A stretch of 37,539 bases of DNA from Armatimonadaceae bacterium (lineage in GTDB: Bacteria > Armatimonadota > Armatimonadia > Armatimonadales > Armatimonadaceae). Below the pieces are notes generated by a model. The model did not search any database. It saw only the letters and a list, made by a program, of their open reading frames with translations, and was not told where the DNA came from. Positions 23,696 to 31,710 of the stretch are shown here, piece by piece. Made by a program: the position numbers and the translations under genes. Location of the stretch: NCBI GenBank assembly GCA_030447685.1, contig JAUJOK010000050.1, forward strand, positions 1 to 37,539, given 5' to 3'. Position 1 is the first letter of the stretch. The number at the start of each line of letters is the position of its first letter.

Positions 23696-24682
23696 ATGTC
23701 CGAACTGCGCTGGCACCCGATACTGGAAGAGTGGGTCATCACCGCCACACAGCGGCAGGACCGCACCTTTTTCCCGCCGCCCGACTACGACCCGCTCGCG
23801 CCCACCAAACCCGGTGGCTTCCCCACTGAGATACCCGCGCCCGATTTTGACATCGTCGTCTTCGAGAACAAGTTTCCCTCGCTGCGCCGCGAACCGCCGG
23901 CGCCCGCTGTGGAGGCGATGCCGCTGTCGCCGGTCGCGCCCGCGCAGGGTATCTGCGAGGTGGTGGTCTACACACCCGACCAGAACGCCACGCTCGCGAG
24001 CCTGCCGGTTCAGCGCATCGAAAACCTGGTTCATGTCTGGACGGATCGCTACAACGCACTGGGCGCGCGCGACTTCATCAAGTACGTCTTTATCTTCGAA
24101 AATAAAGGCCGCGAGATCGGCGTCACTCTCGCCCATCCGCACGGGCAGATATACGCCTACCCGTTTATCCCGCCGCGCATCGAAACCGAGCTTGCGGCCT
24201 GTAAGCGGCACCAGGAGGCGCATGGCACGAACCTTCTGGAAACCGTGCGCGACCAGGAGGTTTCCGACGGTCGGCGCATCGTCTGGGAAAACGACCACTT
24301 CGTCGCCTTTATCCCCTTCTTCGCGCGCTACCCCTATGAAACCTACGTACTGCCCAAAGCGCCGCGCCGCTCACTGGCCGACTTTGCCCCGGATGAGCCG
24401 CGCGCCCTTGCGGAACTTCTCAAGGCGCTGCTGACCAAGTTCGACAACCGGTTCGGCTTCTCACTGCCCTATATCATGGTGATGCACCAGGCCCCCACTG
24501 ATGCCGCGGACTACAGCCACTATCTTTTCCATATCGAGTTTTATCCCCCGCACCGCACCAAAGACAAGCTCAAATATCTGGCCGGTTCCGAAGCGGGCGC
24601 GGGCGCGTTCATCAACGACACGCTCGCCGAGGAAAAGGCCGAGGAACTGCGCCAGTGCGAACCGGCGGGCGCGCATCCATAG
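23696..24682 (+). CDS. galT: Galactose-1-phosphate uridylyltransferase
   Basis: A 328-residue HIT-superfamily enzyme of the Leloir pathway (UDP-glucose + galactose-1-phosphate to UDP-galactose + glucose-1-phosphate). Start at MSELRWHPILEEWV; the longer frame only translates the repeat element. Motifs: RWHPILEEWVITATQRQDR, FENKFPSL, VVYTPDQNATL, FIFENKGREIGVTLAHPHGQ with nucleophile His149 in HPH (147-149), and YSHYLFHIEFYPPHR near the C-terminus. Many bacterial relatives have a CXXC zinc pair after the RQDR segment; here the place reads PPPDYDPLAPTKPG, both cysteines gone. With LPS genes nearby, the product may feed galactose into surface polysaccharide. Confidence 0.92.
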   Translation: MSELRWHPILEEWVITATQRQDRTFFPPPDYDPLAPTKPGGFPTEIPAPDFDIVVFENKFPSLRREPPAPAVEAMPLSPVAPAQGICEVVVYTPDQNATLASLPVQRIENLVHVWTDRYNALGARDFIKYVFIFENKGREIGVTLAHPHGQIYAYPFIPPRIETELAACKRHQEAHGTNLLETVRDQEVSDGRRIVWENDHFVAFIPFFARYPYETYVLPKAPRRSLADFAPDEPRALAELLKALLTKFDNRFGFSLPYIMVMHQAPTDAADYSHYLFHIEFYPPHRTKDKLKYLAGSEAGAGAFINDTLAEEKAEELRQCEPAGAHP

Positions 24683-24696
24683 CCCTGCCGACGTGC

Positions 24697-24702
24697 TACA
24701 AT
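24697..24702 (+). promoter_or_regulatory. Possible -10 box of the lipoprotein gene
   Basis: TACAAT lies 20 bases before the lipoprotein ATG, followed by GGGAGAGG as ribosome site. No good -35 box is seen at 16-18 bases. The galT stop is only 15 bases upstream, so the gene may also be read through from galT. Confidence 0.3.
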
Positions 24703-24722
24703 AAGGGAGAGGTTGTTCCACA

Positions 24723-25268
24723 ATGCGTTTTCCCTTTATATTGTTGGCTGTTCTCGTTGCCTTGACTGGCTGTGCGCCCCGGCAGGAGCCGCAGATAACA
24801 GCAGAGGCCCCGCCGCCGCCTGCCAGCGGCGGCGGCAATCCGCTGACGGGCAAAGTCACTACCCCCGAATCCCCCACACCGCCGGGCGTCCCGGATGATA
24901 CCACCGCCGTTACCGAACATGGCGGACGCGAAACGCCGGAGGGCACCCCCGGCTCCGTGGTCGTGCCGCCGGGCTTCTCCCCCGGCGCGGGTGCGTCGTT
25001 GACGGCCACACCTGCCCTCGACACCCGTATAGCCACCCTGGAAAAGAAGCCGGACGGTAATAAAGCCGAACTTGCCGCCGCCTACGCCGAGCGCGGCAAT
25101 GCCCGCATGACGGACGCCGCCGCAGCGCCGCGTGTCAAGTACCCCGCCGCGCTCAAAGACTTCCGGCGCGCATTGAAGCTCGACCCCAAGAACGTGGATG
25201 CCAAACAGAGCGCGCAGACGATTGAGGCTATTTACACGCGCATGGGCCGCCCCGTCCCCACGGACTGA
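24723..25268 (+). CDS. Lipoprotein with a C-terminal TPR-like repeat
   Basis: A 181-residue protein. The signal peptide (MRFPFILLAVLVALTGC) ends in a lipobox LTGC, so Cys17 would be lipidated and the protein anchored to the inner or outer membrane. Residues 25-105 are a Pro/Gly/Thr-rich disordered linker. The last 75 residues contain a tetratricopeptide-like pair: NKAELAAAYAERGNARM and YPAALKDFRRALKLDPKNVD. The function is not recognisable; TPR lipoproteins often scaffold envelope complexes. It precedes the UPF0114 gene by 12 bases. Confidence 0.8.
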   Translation: MRFPFILLAVLVALTGCAPRQEPQITAEAPPPPASGGGNPLTGKVTTPESPTPPGVPDDTTAVTEHGGRETPEGTPGSVVVPPGFSPGAGASLTATPALDTRIATLEKKPDGNKAELAAAYAERGNARMTDAAAAPRVKYPAALKDFRRALKLDPKNVDAKQSAQTIEAIYTRMGRPVPTD

Positions 25269-25280
25269 AGGTGCGCTGCT

Positions 25281-25934
25281 ATGACCACTGAGAGAAACGA
25301 TTCAGCGGAAGACGCCCCGACCGTTTTAGCGCCGCTGGGCCGCGCGATAGGGCGTACGCGGCTGGTCGTGCTGCTGGCGGTGTTGGCCGTGCTGCTGGTC
25401 GCTCTTTCCCTGTTCCTGATCGGGACGCTCATGGCAATCAGCAGTGTCTGGCACGCGTGGGAAGCGGTGCTGCAAGGCCGGATGGAATCCACCGACCTGA
25501 CCGTTCGCTTTCTGGAGATTGTCAGCGTCATGCTCAAAGCGGTAGTCTTTTATCTGATCGCCGTCGGGCTGTACAGTCTTTTTATCGCGCCCCTCAATGT
25601 CACCGTCGCGCTCGGCGTAGAAACCCTGAGCGACCTGGAGACAAAAGTCATCAGCGTGGTTGTGGTCATCATGTCGGTGACTTTTTTGGAACACTTTATT
25701 CAATGGAACAAGCCGACGGAAACCCTGCAATTCGCGGGATCGCTGTCCGTGGTGGTGGCGTCGCTGGTTCTTTTTCAAATGTACAGCCACCGCGCCAAGG
25801 AAGACCAGCAGGCGCACAATCCCGACACGCAGGCGCGGGCAAAGCGGGAAATGTTCCACAAAGACCACGAGCAGCAGGAGATCAAGCCGGACGAAGAACG
25901 GGGCAGCGCCGCCCCTTCCACGGATGACGAGTAA
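25281..25934 (+). CDS. UPF0114 (YqhA-like) family membrane protein
   Basis: A 217-residue protein with three to four transmembrane segments: LVVLLAVLAVLLVALSLFLI, VMLKAVVFYLIAVGLYSLFI, VISVVVVIMSVTFLEHFI and FAGSLSVVVASLVLFQMY. The segments FLEIVSVMLKAVVFYLIAVGL and the loop LGVETLSDLETKVISVVVVI are the conserved core of UPF0114. The last 50 residues are a hydrophilic, highly charged tail (HKDHEQQEIKPDEERG). Function unknown. Its stop overlaps the next gene's start by 11 bases, implying translational coupling. Confidence 0.82.
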   Translation: MTTERNDSAEDAPTVLAPLGRAIGRTRLVVLLAVLAVLLVALSLFLIGTLMAISSVWHAWEAVLQGRMESTDLTVRFLEIVSVMLKAVVFYLIAVGLYSLFIAPLNVTVALGVETLSDLETKVISVVVVIMSVTFLEHFIQWNKPTETLQFAGSLSVVVASLVLFQMYSHRAKEDQQAHNPDTQARAKREMFHKDHEQQEIKPDEERGSAAPSTDDE

Positions 25935-26474
25935 CGGAAACGCATCTTTGGCAGCCGACGAGACAAAGCAGGTACAGCAAGAGCAGCGGCGCGCGGAAAC
26001 GCTCGCGCGGCTGTGGGAAGAGTTCCATCGTCTGAACCGTGAGTTCTTCGACAGCGCGCTGACCCTGGACGAGATTCGCCTGTCCACGCGCAAGCAGTAC
26101 GGCGGCTACTATAAACGGACAGGCAAAAGCGCGATCTGCCCCGAAGAGCGGCATCTGATCGTCGTTTCCTGGTCCGCGCACCAGGAGCACGGCTGGGAAG
26201 AGACACTGCACACCTTCCGCCACGAGGTCGCCCACATCGTCCACCCGAACCACTCGCGGGCGTTCTGGGCGCTGGCCGAGCGGCTGGGCTGTACGCGCCG
26301 CTACGCGCTGCCCCCCGCCGCGCGCCCTCATGCCTATTGCCGCTACACGGCGAATGCCCCGTCTGCCGGGCGCGCGTTTTCCGCCGTAAACGATTAGTGC
26401 GCGCCTCGTGCGGGCGCTGCGATACGGCCTTTAACCCCCGCTTCCAGCTTCGCCTGGTGCCGCAGGCGGTATGA
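25924..26474 (+). pseudogene. SprT-like zinc metalloprotease domain protein, split by a one-base frameshift
   Basis: The frame from ATG 25924 gives LWEEFHRLNREFFDSALTL, then HTFRHEVAHIVHPNHSRAFW with the HEXXH zinc site at residues 100-104, and RLGCTRRYA. These are typical of SprT/Spartan-like proteins. The open frame stops at 26397 after residues of no meaning. Shifting by one base at about 26350 (after AYCRYT) gives GECPVCRARVFRRKRL and RASCGRCDTAFNPRF, a perfect C-terminal zinc ribbon (CPVC and CGRC), and a new stop at 26472-26474. One missing G in ACGGCGAA explains it. The restored protein would be about 183 residues, normal for the family. SprT-like proteins act on DNA-protein or nucleic-acid associated substrates; the true role here is unknown. 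Confidence 0.85.
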
Positions 26475-26480
26475 TATAAT
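26475..26480 (+). promoter_or_regulatory. Extended -10 promoter before the heptosyltransferase genes
   Basis: TATAAT preceded by TG and one base (TGATATAAT) gives an extended -10 box, so a weak -35 is tolerable. Its TGA is also the stop of the frame-corrected sprT-like gene. An ATG lies 7 bases downstream at 26488, consistent with a leaderless mRNA. Confidence 0.55.
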
Positions 26481-26487
26481 GAGGGCG

Positions 26488-27602
26488 ATGCCCCCCGCCA
26501 CCCAACCCCGCGACGATGCCGCCGGGCGCGAATCTCCCGGTCCCGTGGTGCCGTCCTTGTCGTCACTGATTCTTCCACCCTGGAGCGCATTCTCCTCGTC
26601 AAGCTGAGTTCGCTGGGCGATGTCGCCCATGCGCTGCCGCTTGCCGATGCGCTGCGCGCCGCGCTGCCGCAGGCATTCCTGGGCTGGGCCGTCAAAAGCC
26701 GCTTTGCCGATATTCTTCAAGGCAATCCCAATCTGAACGCCGTTTACCGGCTGGAAGGAAGCCGCGTCGGTGATGTGCTGACACTGGGACGCGCGCTGCG
26801 CACGGAGCGATTTGGCGCGGCGCTGGACGCCCAGGGGCTTTTCGTTTCCGGCGTGGTGGCGCGGCTTTCCGGGGCGAGCCTGCGCGTGGGGCTGGACCGG
26901 AACCGGGAAGGCAACGCGCTGTGGCTGACACCCGGTCGTACCGGCGAAGGGGCGAATACATATCACCGAGGCGCTGCTGGGCTTCTGCGATGCGCTCGGT
27001 GTGCCGCGCCTGGCCCCGCGCCCGCAGACCTATTTGGCAGAGGGTGAGGCGGCGCGGGCAAAGACGCTTTTGGCGAAAGCGGGCGCGGGGCCGCGCATCG
27101 GCTTTATCGTCGGGGCGTCCACACCGGACAAGGTCTGGCCGAGCGAACGCTGGGCGGAACTGGCGCGCCTTGTCGCCGCCGAGGGCGCGCGTCCCGTGCT
27201 GCTGGGCGGCGCCGCCGAGGCGGAAACGGCTTCGGCCATTATGCGCGAGGCGGAGAGGATGCCGTCGCGCTCGATCTGACGGGGAAAACGCCGCTGCGCG
27301 TGCTGGCCGCGACGCTGGCGCAGTGCGCCGTGGTCGTCGGCGGCGATTCCGGCCCGACGCATCTGGCGGTCGCGGTGGGTACGCCGGTAGTGGGGCTGTA
27401 CGGGGTGACGGACTCGGCGCGCACCGGGCCGCGCTGGGGTCCTGCACCGGCCACCGTTCTGGATTTTAATGAAGTCGCGCCGCCCCACACACGCCGCCCC
27501 CGGCACAACACGGTCCCGGACGCGCTCGCGCGGATTCCGACGCGGGCCACTGCCGACGCCGTTCTTGCCTTGCTGCGCGGCGGCGGCGCATTGCAAGAAT
27601 AA
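26488..27602 (+). pseudogene. Heptosyltransferase family (GT9) protein, frameshifted
   Basis: Family segments lie in two frames. Frame A: LERILLVKLSSLGDVAHALP (from 26580), GAALDAQGLFVSGVVARL, GLDRNREGNALWL. Frame B from about 26950: HITEALLGFCDALGVPRL, GPRIGFIVGASTPDKVWPSE, RPVLLGGAAEAETA. Frame A again from about 27255: DLTGKTPLRVLAATLAQC, VVGGDSGPTHLAVAVGTP with the GT9 nucleotide-sugar motif, VVGLYG. One extra G in a G4 run at 26949-26952 and one missing G near 27252 restore a single protein of about 340 residues. The start is unclear: the leaderless ATG at 26488 is in a third frame and the conserved region begins only at a CTG (26580). It would add heptose to the LPS inner core, like WaaC/WaaF. 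Confidence 0.8.
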
Positions 27603-27618
27603 CGAAAGTCAACCGGCG

Positions 27619-28743
27619 ATGTACGAAGAAGAAAAAGGCCCGGCACAACTGATTTCCGAACCGAGGCGGCTCCTGGCGGTCAACCTGAACTACCTGGGAG
27701 ATGCCGTTTTCACCACCCCGGCGCTCGCCGCCCTGCGACGCCGCTTCCCCCACGCGCATATCGACGTTCTGGCGGGCGAGCGCGCAGCAGCCGTTCTGGA
27801 AGGCAGCCCTGACATCGACCGCCTGCTGCGCCGCCCCGCGCGCTCCGGCCTGGCGCGCAGCGTCTTTTTATATAAGGTGCTTCGCGCGGGGCGCTATGAC
27901 GCGGTCGTGCTGTTTCAAAGCGTCTTCTCCTCGGCGGCGCTGGCCCGGCTGGCGGGTGTCCCTGTGCGCGTCGGTTTCGCGCAGGATGGGGCGCGCCCGC
28001 TCCTGACGCACCCGGTCGCGCCGCGCGCCGCCGGGGAGCATGTCATCCCCGCTTATGCACGCCTTGCCGGGGCGCTGGGGGCTGCGGAGGCTGAATTGCG
28101 ATTGAAGGTAACGGTTCCCGCCGCAGACGACGAATTCGCGTGGCAGTTTCGTCGTGACCATGAACTGGGCCACCCCATCGCCGGACTGGTGATCGGGGCG
28201 ACGCGCCCGCAAAAGCGCTGGCCGGAGGAGCATTGGGCCGCGCTTGCCGCAAAGCTCCAGGCCGCAGGCGTCGCCGCCGTCCTGCTCGGCGGGCCGGAGG
28301 AGGCGGACGCGGCGGCCCGTATCCGCGCGCTGGCCGCCGGAACACCTCTTGTCAGCGCGGTGGGACGCACGGACACGAAGCAGCTTGCCGCGCTGCTTGC
28401 CCGCTGCCAGGTGGTGGTGTCCGGCGATACCGGCCCGCTGCATGTCGCGACCGCGCTGGACGTTCCGGTCGTCGCGCTGTACGGCTCCACCGACCCTGCC
28501 GCCACCGGCCCCTGGGGAGTTACCGCCGATAGGCCCGCGCGCGGAACCGTGCTGTACGAGGCGCTTCCCTGCGCGCCGTGCCGCAAATCGCCCACCTGCG
28601 GCGGCGAGTTCCCCTGCCTGCGCCTGCTCACCCCGGAGCGCGTCGGGGAGGTCGTATTCTCGATACTGGGCGGGAGCAAACGCCGCCTTTCCCTGGCGAT
28701 GGCTGCTGCCGCCGCCGCTGCGCCGCAGGGGACGCCGCGATGA
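27619..28743 (+). CDS. Glycosyltransferase family 9 (LPS heptosyltransferase) protein
   Basis: A 374-residue GT-B enzyme from ATG 27619 (MYEEEKGPAQL), 16 bases after the previous stop. Motifs: LLAVNLNYLGDAVFTTPALA (acceptor-side N-domain), FPHAHIDVLAGERAAAVLE, YDAVVLFQSVFSSAALARL, LVIGATRPQKRWPEEHWAAL, AAVLLGGPEEADAA, and the donor motif VVVSGDTGPLHVATALDVP with VVALYGSTDPAATGP. A cysteine pair (CAPCRKSPTCGGEFPC) near the C-terminus resembles that of other heptosyltransferase-like proteins. The last 20 residues are Ala-rich. The stop overlaps the next start as ATGA. Confidence 0.88.
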   Translation: MYEEEKGPAQLISEPRRLLAVNLNYLGDAVFTTPALAALRRRFPHAHIDVLAGERAAAVLEGSPDIDRLLRRPARSGLARSVFLYKVLRAGRYDAVVLFQSVFSSAALARLAGVPVRVGFAQDGARPLLTHPVAPRAAGEHVIPAYARLAGALGAAEAELRLKVTVPAADDEFAWQFRRDHELGHPIAGLVIGATRPQKRWPEEHWAALAAKLQAAGVAAVLLGGPEEADAAARIRALAAGTPLVSAVGRTDTKQLAALLARCQVVVSGDTGPLHVATALDVPVVALYGSTDPAATGPWGVTADRPARGTVLYEALPCAPCRKSPTCGGEFPCLRLLTPERVGEVVFSILGGSKRRLSLAMAAAAAAAPQGTPR

Positions 28744-29765
28744 CCATTCCTATCCGCTCCGTCCTGGTAATGACCAAGCACCGATTTATGGGGGACACGA
28801 TTGTCGCCACGCCGCTGCTGCGCGCCACGAAGCACGCCTTTCCCGACGCCCGCATCACGCTCTTGACCGGCCCTCCCGCTGCGCTGGTATTGCAGGGCTG
28901 CCCCTATGTGGATCGCATCGTCCGCTATGACCCGCGCGGCGCGCAGCGCGGCGCAGTCGCCTTTTTTCGCCTGCTGCGCGATCTGCGCCGCCCCCGCCGC
29001 CCCGACCTGTGCCTGATTGTCGACCGCTCGCTGCGCTCCGCGCTGTCGGCCCTGCTGTGCGGCAGCCGCCTCCGCGCCGGGTTTTCCTCCGAAGGACGGG
29101 GCCGCCTGTTGACACATCCCGTCCCCTACCGTAAAGACCGCCGCGAGATCGAGTGTTATCTGGACGTTCTGCGAAGCGTTGCGCCGGAACCGCCCGGCCT
29201 GCCCTACGATCCGTCGCCGATCCTATGGATTACCGACGATGAGCGGGCGCGGGGCGCGCAGATTCTGGCCGAGCGCGAGGAGGCAGCAAACGGCGCGCTG
29301 TGGCGGCGGGTGGGCATCCAGCCGGGCGCGTCGTATACCAAAAAGCAGTGGTCGGCGGAGGGGTTCGCGCAGGTGGCGGACACACTTGCGGGCGACGGCT
29401 TTGAAATCGTGCTGCTGGGCGGACCGGACGAAACGGAAGCCTCCCGCGAGGTCGCCCGGCGGATGCGCGCGCGCGCTGTTGATCTGACCGGGGCGACAAA
29501 GCTGCGCGAAACGATGGGCGTGCTGGCCCATCTGTCCCTCTTCATCGGCAACGATACTGGCGTCAGCCATATCGCGGCGGGCCTGGGCGTTCCGACCATC
29601 GGGCTTTTCGGGCCGACACCCGCGCACAAGTGGGGCAATCAGGGGCCGCGCGATGCCATCCTGACCGCGCCGGACGGTGATATGGAGCGCATCACGGCAA
29701 ACGATGTGATTCACGCGGCGCGCGCGGCACTGCTGCGGCAAATCCCGGCGGAGGCAGGCCGATGA
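28740..29765 (+). CDS. Glycosyltransferase family 9 (LPS heptosyltransferase) protein
   Basis: A 341-residue GT9 protein starting within the ATGA overlap with the gene before. Motifs: VLVMTKHRFMGDTIVATPLL, FPDARITLLTGPPAALVLQG, LCLIVDRSLRSALSALL, VGIQPGASYTKKQWSAEGFA, FEIVLLGGPDETEAS, and the donor motif IGNDTGVSHIAAGLGVP with TIGLFGPTPAHKWGNQGP. It keeps the D-T/S-G-X-X-H core of the family but has GVSH where its neighbours have GP(L/M/T)H. The closing codons overlap the next start (ATGA), so the three genes are translationally coupled. Acceptor sugar unknown. Confidence 0.88.
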   Translation: MTIPIRSVLVMTKHRFMGDTIVATPLLRATKHAFPDARITLLTGPPAALVLQGCPYVDRIVRYDPRGAQRGAVAFFRLLRDLRRPRRPDLCLIVDRSLRSALSALLCGSRLRAGFSSEGRGRLLTHPVPYRKDRREIECYLDVLRSVAPEPPGLPYDPSPILWITDDERARGAQILAEREEAANGALWRRVGIQPGASYTKKQWSAEGFAQVADTLAGDGFEIVLLGGPDETEASREVARRMRARAVDLTGATKLRETMGVLAHLSLFIGNDTGVSHIAAGLGVPTIGLFGPTPAHKWGNQGPRDAILTAPDGDMERITANDVIHAARAALLRQIPAEAGR

Positions 29766-30835
29766 ACCTGCTGCAAAAACAAAAGATAAAACGCATCTGT
29801 GTGGTGCGTATGGGCGGCATGGGCGACATCCTGCTCGCCACGCCCGCCGTTCGCGCCCTCAGCCGCCACTTCACGGACGCCGACGGCAACGCTCCGGATA
29901 TAGACTTTATTGTCGGGCGCGGCATGAAAGACGCGCTCACCGGCATCTCCTACATCCGAAACATCATCGAGTTCGACAAAAAAGGCGCGCACCGGCGGCC
30001 CGCTGCCTTCGCCTCCTTTCTGCGAGAGGTAAAACAGGCGCGCTACGACCTGTTCGTCAATTTCCATCCCAGCGTCAAGACGTTTCTGATGGCGGTTGCC
30101 TCCGGTGCGCCCAGCGTATTGACGTTCCGCAAAGACCGCCGCCGCCAGCCGGACACGGGCCGCGTCCGGCACGCCGTGGACGATTTCACCAAAGAGCTGC
30201 GCCCGCTGGGTATCGCACATGTAGACGACCGGCGGCTGGATTTTGTCGTGCCCGACGCCGCCCATGCCGCCGTCAATTCCCTGCTCCAGGCTGAGGGCAT
30301 TGATGAGCGGACGCCGCTGGTCGCCGTTAACCCCGCCGCCTCGCACGAGGTAAATCGCTGGGGAATGGAGAAGTTCGTCGGGTTATTCGAGAACATAGCA
30401 GCGCGTATGCCCGGCGTTCGGCTCGTGCTGACAGGTGGGCCGGGCGATGTGCCCCTGGTAAATGAAATTTTTGAAGCCACGGACCCGGAGGCGCGGATAA
30501 TAAATTTAGCCGGGCGCGTCTCTATCAAAGAGCTGGGCGCGCTGCTGGCGCGGGCCGATGTTTTCGTCACCGGCGACACCGGGCCGATGCACATCGCCTC
30601 CGCTGTCGGCACGCCGCTGGTCGCCCTGTTCGGCCCCGCCGACCCCGACCGCACCGGGCCGATTGGCGCGCGCCACCTGGTCGTCGTCCATAACGAAGGT
30701 CTTTCCTGCGTCCCCTGCCAATTGCGCTACTGCGCGCGCGGTGACCACGCCTGCATGGCTGATCTTTCCGTGGAGCGGGTGGTGGACGCCGTTCGGCGGC
30801 AGCTTCCGCAGTCCTCCATAGTCGAAGCCGGATAG
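29762..30835 (+). CDS. Glycosyltransferase family 9 (LPS heptosyltransferase) protein
   Basis: A 357-residue GT9 protein. Motifs: RICVVRMGGMGDILLATPAV, DIDFIVGRGMKDALTGI, YDLFVNFHPSVKTFLMAVA, VAVNPAASHEVNRWGMEKF, RLVLTGGPGDVPLVNEI, INLAGRVSIKELGALLARAD, VFVTGDTGPMHIASAVGTP and LVALFGPADPDRTGP. A cysteine cluster (CVPCQLRYCARGDHACM) near the C-terminus parallels that of the gene at 27619. It is closest in style to WaaF-type enzymes. It follows its neighbour by ATGA overlap and precedes the FkbM gene by 6 bases, so these genes form one transcription unit. Confidence 0.9.
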   Translation: MNLLQKQKIKRICVVRMGGMGDILLATPAVRALSRHFTDADGNAPDIDFIVGRGMKDALTGISYIRNIIEFDKKGAHRRPAAFASFLREVKQARYDLFVNFHPSVKTFLMAVASGAPSVLTFRKDRRRQPDTGRVRHAVDDFTKELRPLGIAHVDDRRLDFVVPDAAHAAVNSLLQAEGIDERTPLVAVNPAASHEVNRWGMEKFVGLFENIAARMPGVRLVLTGGPGDVPLVNEIFEATDPEARIINLAGRVSIKELGALLARADVFVTGDTGPMHIASAVGTPLVALFGPADPDRTGPIGARHLVVVHNEGLSCVPCQLRYCARGDHACMADLSVERVVDAVRRQLPQSSIVEAG

Positions 30836-30841
30836 ACCGGC

Positions 30842-31612
30842 GTGCCGCGCCCCCTCCGATACCGTCTTGACGTTCTGGTGCGAAACCTGAAAATGTCCAT
30901 CGCCGCGGGGCCGAACGCGGGGCTGACGTGGAGCCGGGTCGCGGCGGGCAAAGGTTTCGGCGCAGGCACATTTGAAGCGGATCGCGTTGAAATCATCGCC
31001 TCGCTGATCCGGCCCGGCGACTGCTTCTGGGACATCGGCGCGCACAAAGGCTACGTTACGCTCATTGCCGCGCGGCGTGTGGGCGCGCAGAGCGGCGCGG
31101 TCTACGCCTTCGAGCCGTCATCGGTGAACCACTGGTATCTGCGGCAGCACGTCGCCTGGAACCACTGTTCTAATGTGACGATATTCCCGGTCGCCGTGAG
31201 CCATTTTGACGGCGAATCGTCCTTCGGCGGCGGCGGCTCACTCGGCGCGCATCTGGGCGGGGGCCGCGAACAGAGCGTTCCCGTCCGCTCCATCGCCTCG
31301 CTGATAACCTCCGGCGAATGCCGCCCACCCACGTTTCTCAAAATAGACGCCGAAGGCGCGGAGGCAGATATCTTAGAAGGCGCGCAGGATCATCTGCGCC
31401 GCCCGGATATTCTCCTTGTCGTCGGAACCCACACGCCCGCCCTGCACGCGCGCTGCCTTGCTTTGCTGAAAAACCTCGGCCTTCACCTTGTCGAATCTGG
31501 CAGCGCCGCCACCGCCCCCCAAAGCTGGAAAGGCATTGAGCCGCAGATTCTGGCCTTCGGCCCGGATCGCGTCGTTCCCGACGCCGCCCTTGCCGCCTTC
31601 GAGCGGCTTTAA
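30842..31612 (+). CDS. FkbM family SAM-dependent methyltransferase
   Basis: A 256-residue protein with a GTG start 6 bases after the previous stop. Motif I is CFWDIGAHKGYVTLIAARRV (residues 60-80), followed by AVYAFEPSSVNHWYLRQHV (motif II with the conserved Glu-Pro) and the FkbM signature FLKIDAEGAEADILEGA near residue 165. FkbM enzymes O-methylate sugars and other secondary metabolites. Placed at the end of the heptosyltransferase operon, it probably methylates a sugar of the LPS core or O-antigen. Substrate is inference. Confidence 0.88.
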   Translation: MPRPLRYRLDVLVRNLKMSIAAGPNAGLTWSRVAAGKGFGAGTFEADRVEIIASLIRPGDCFWDIGAHKGYVTLIAARRVGAQSGAVYAFEPSSVNHWYLRQHVAWNHCSNVTIFPVAVSHFDGESSFGGGGSLGAHLGGGREQSVPVRSIASLITSGECRPPTFLKIDAEGAEADILEGAQDHLRRPDILLVVGTHTPALHARCLALLKNLGLHLVESGSAATAPQSWKGIEPQILAFGPDRVVPDAALAAFERL

Positions 31613-31710
31613 GTAACGCCTCCACCAACCGCAGACCCTGAAAAAATCTTAATGCGCCGGTGCGGTCACAGAATCATAAGCTTCAAGATCACCGAGGTCA
31701 TAATTTGATT

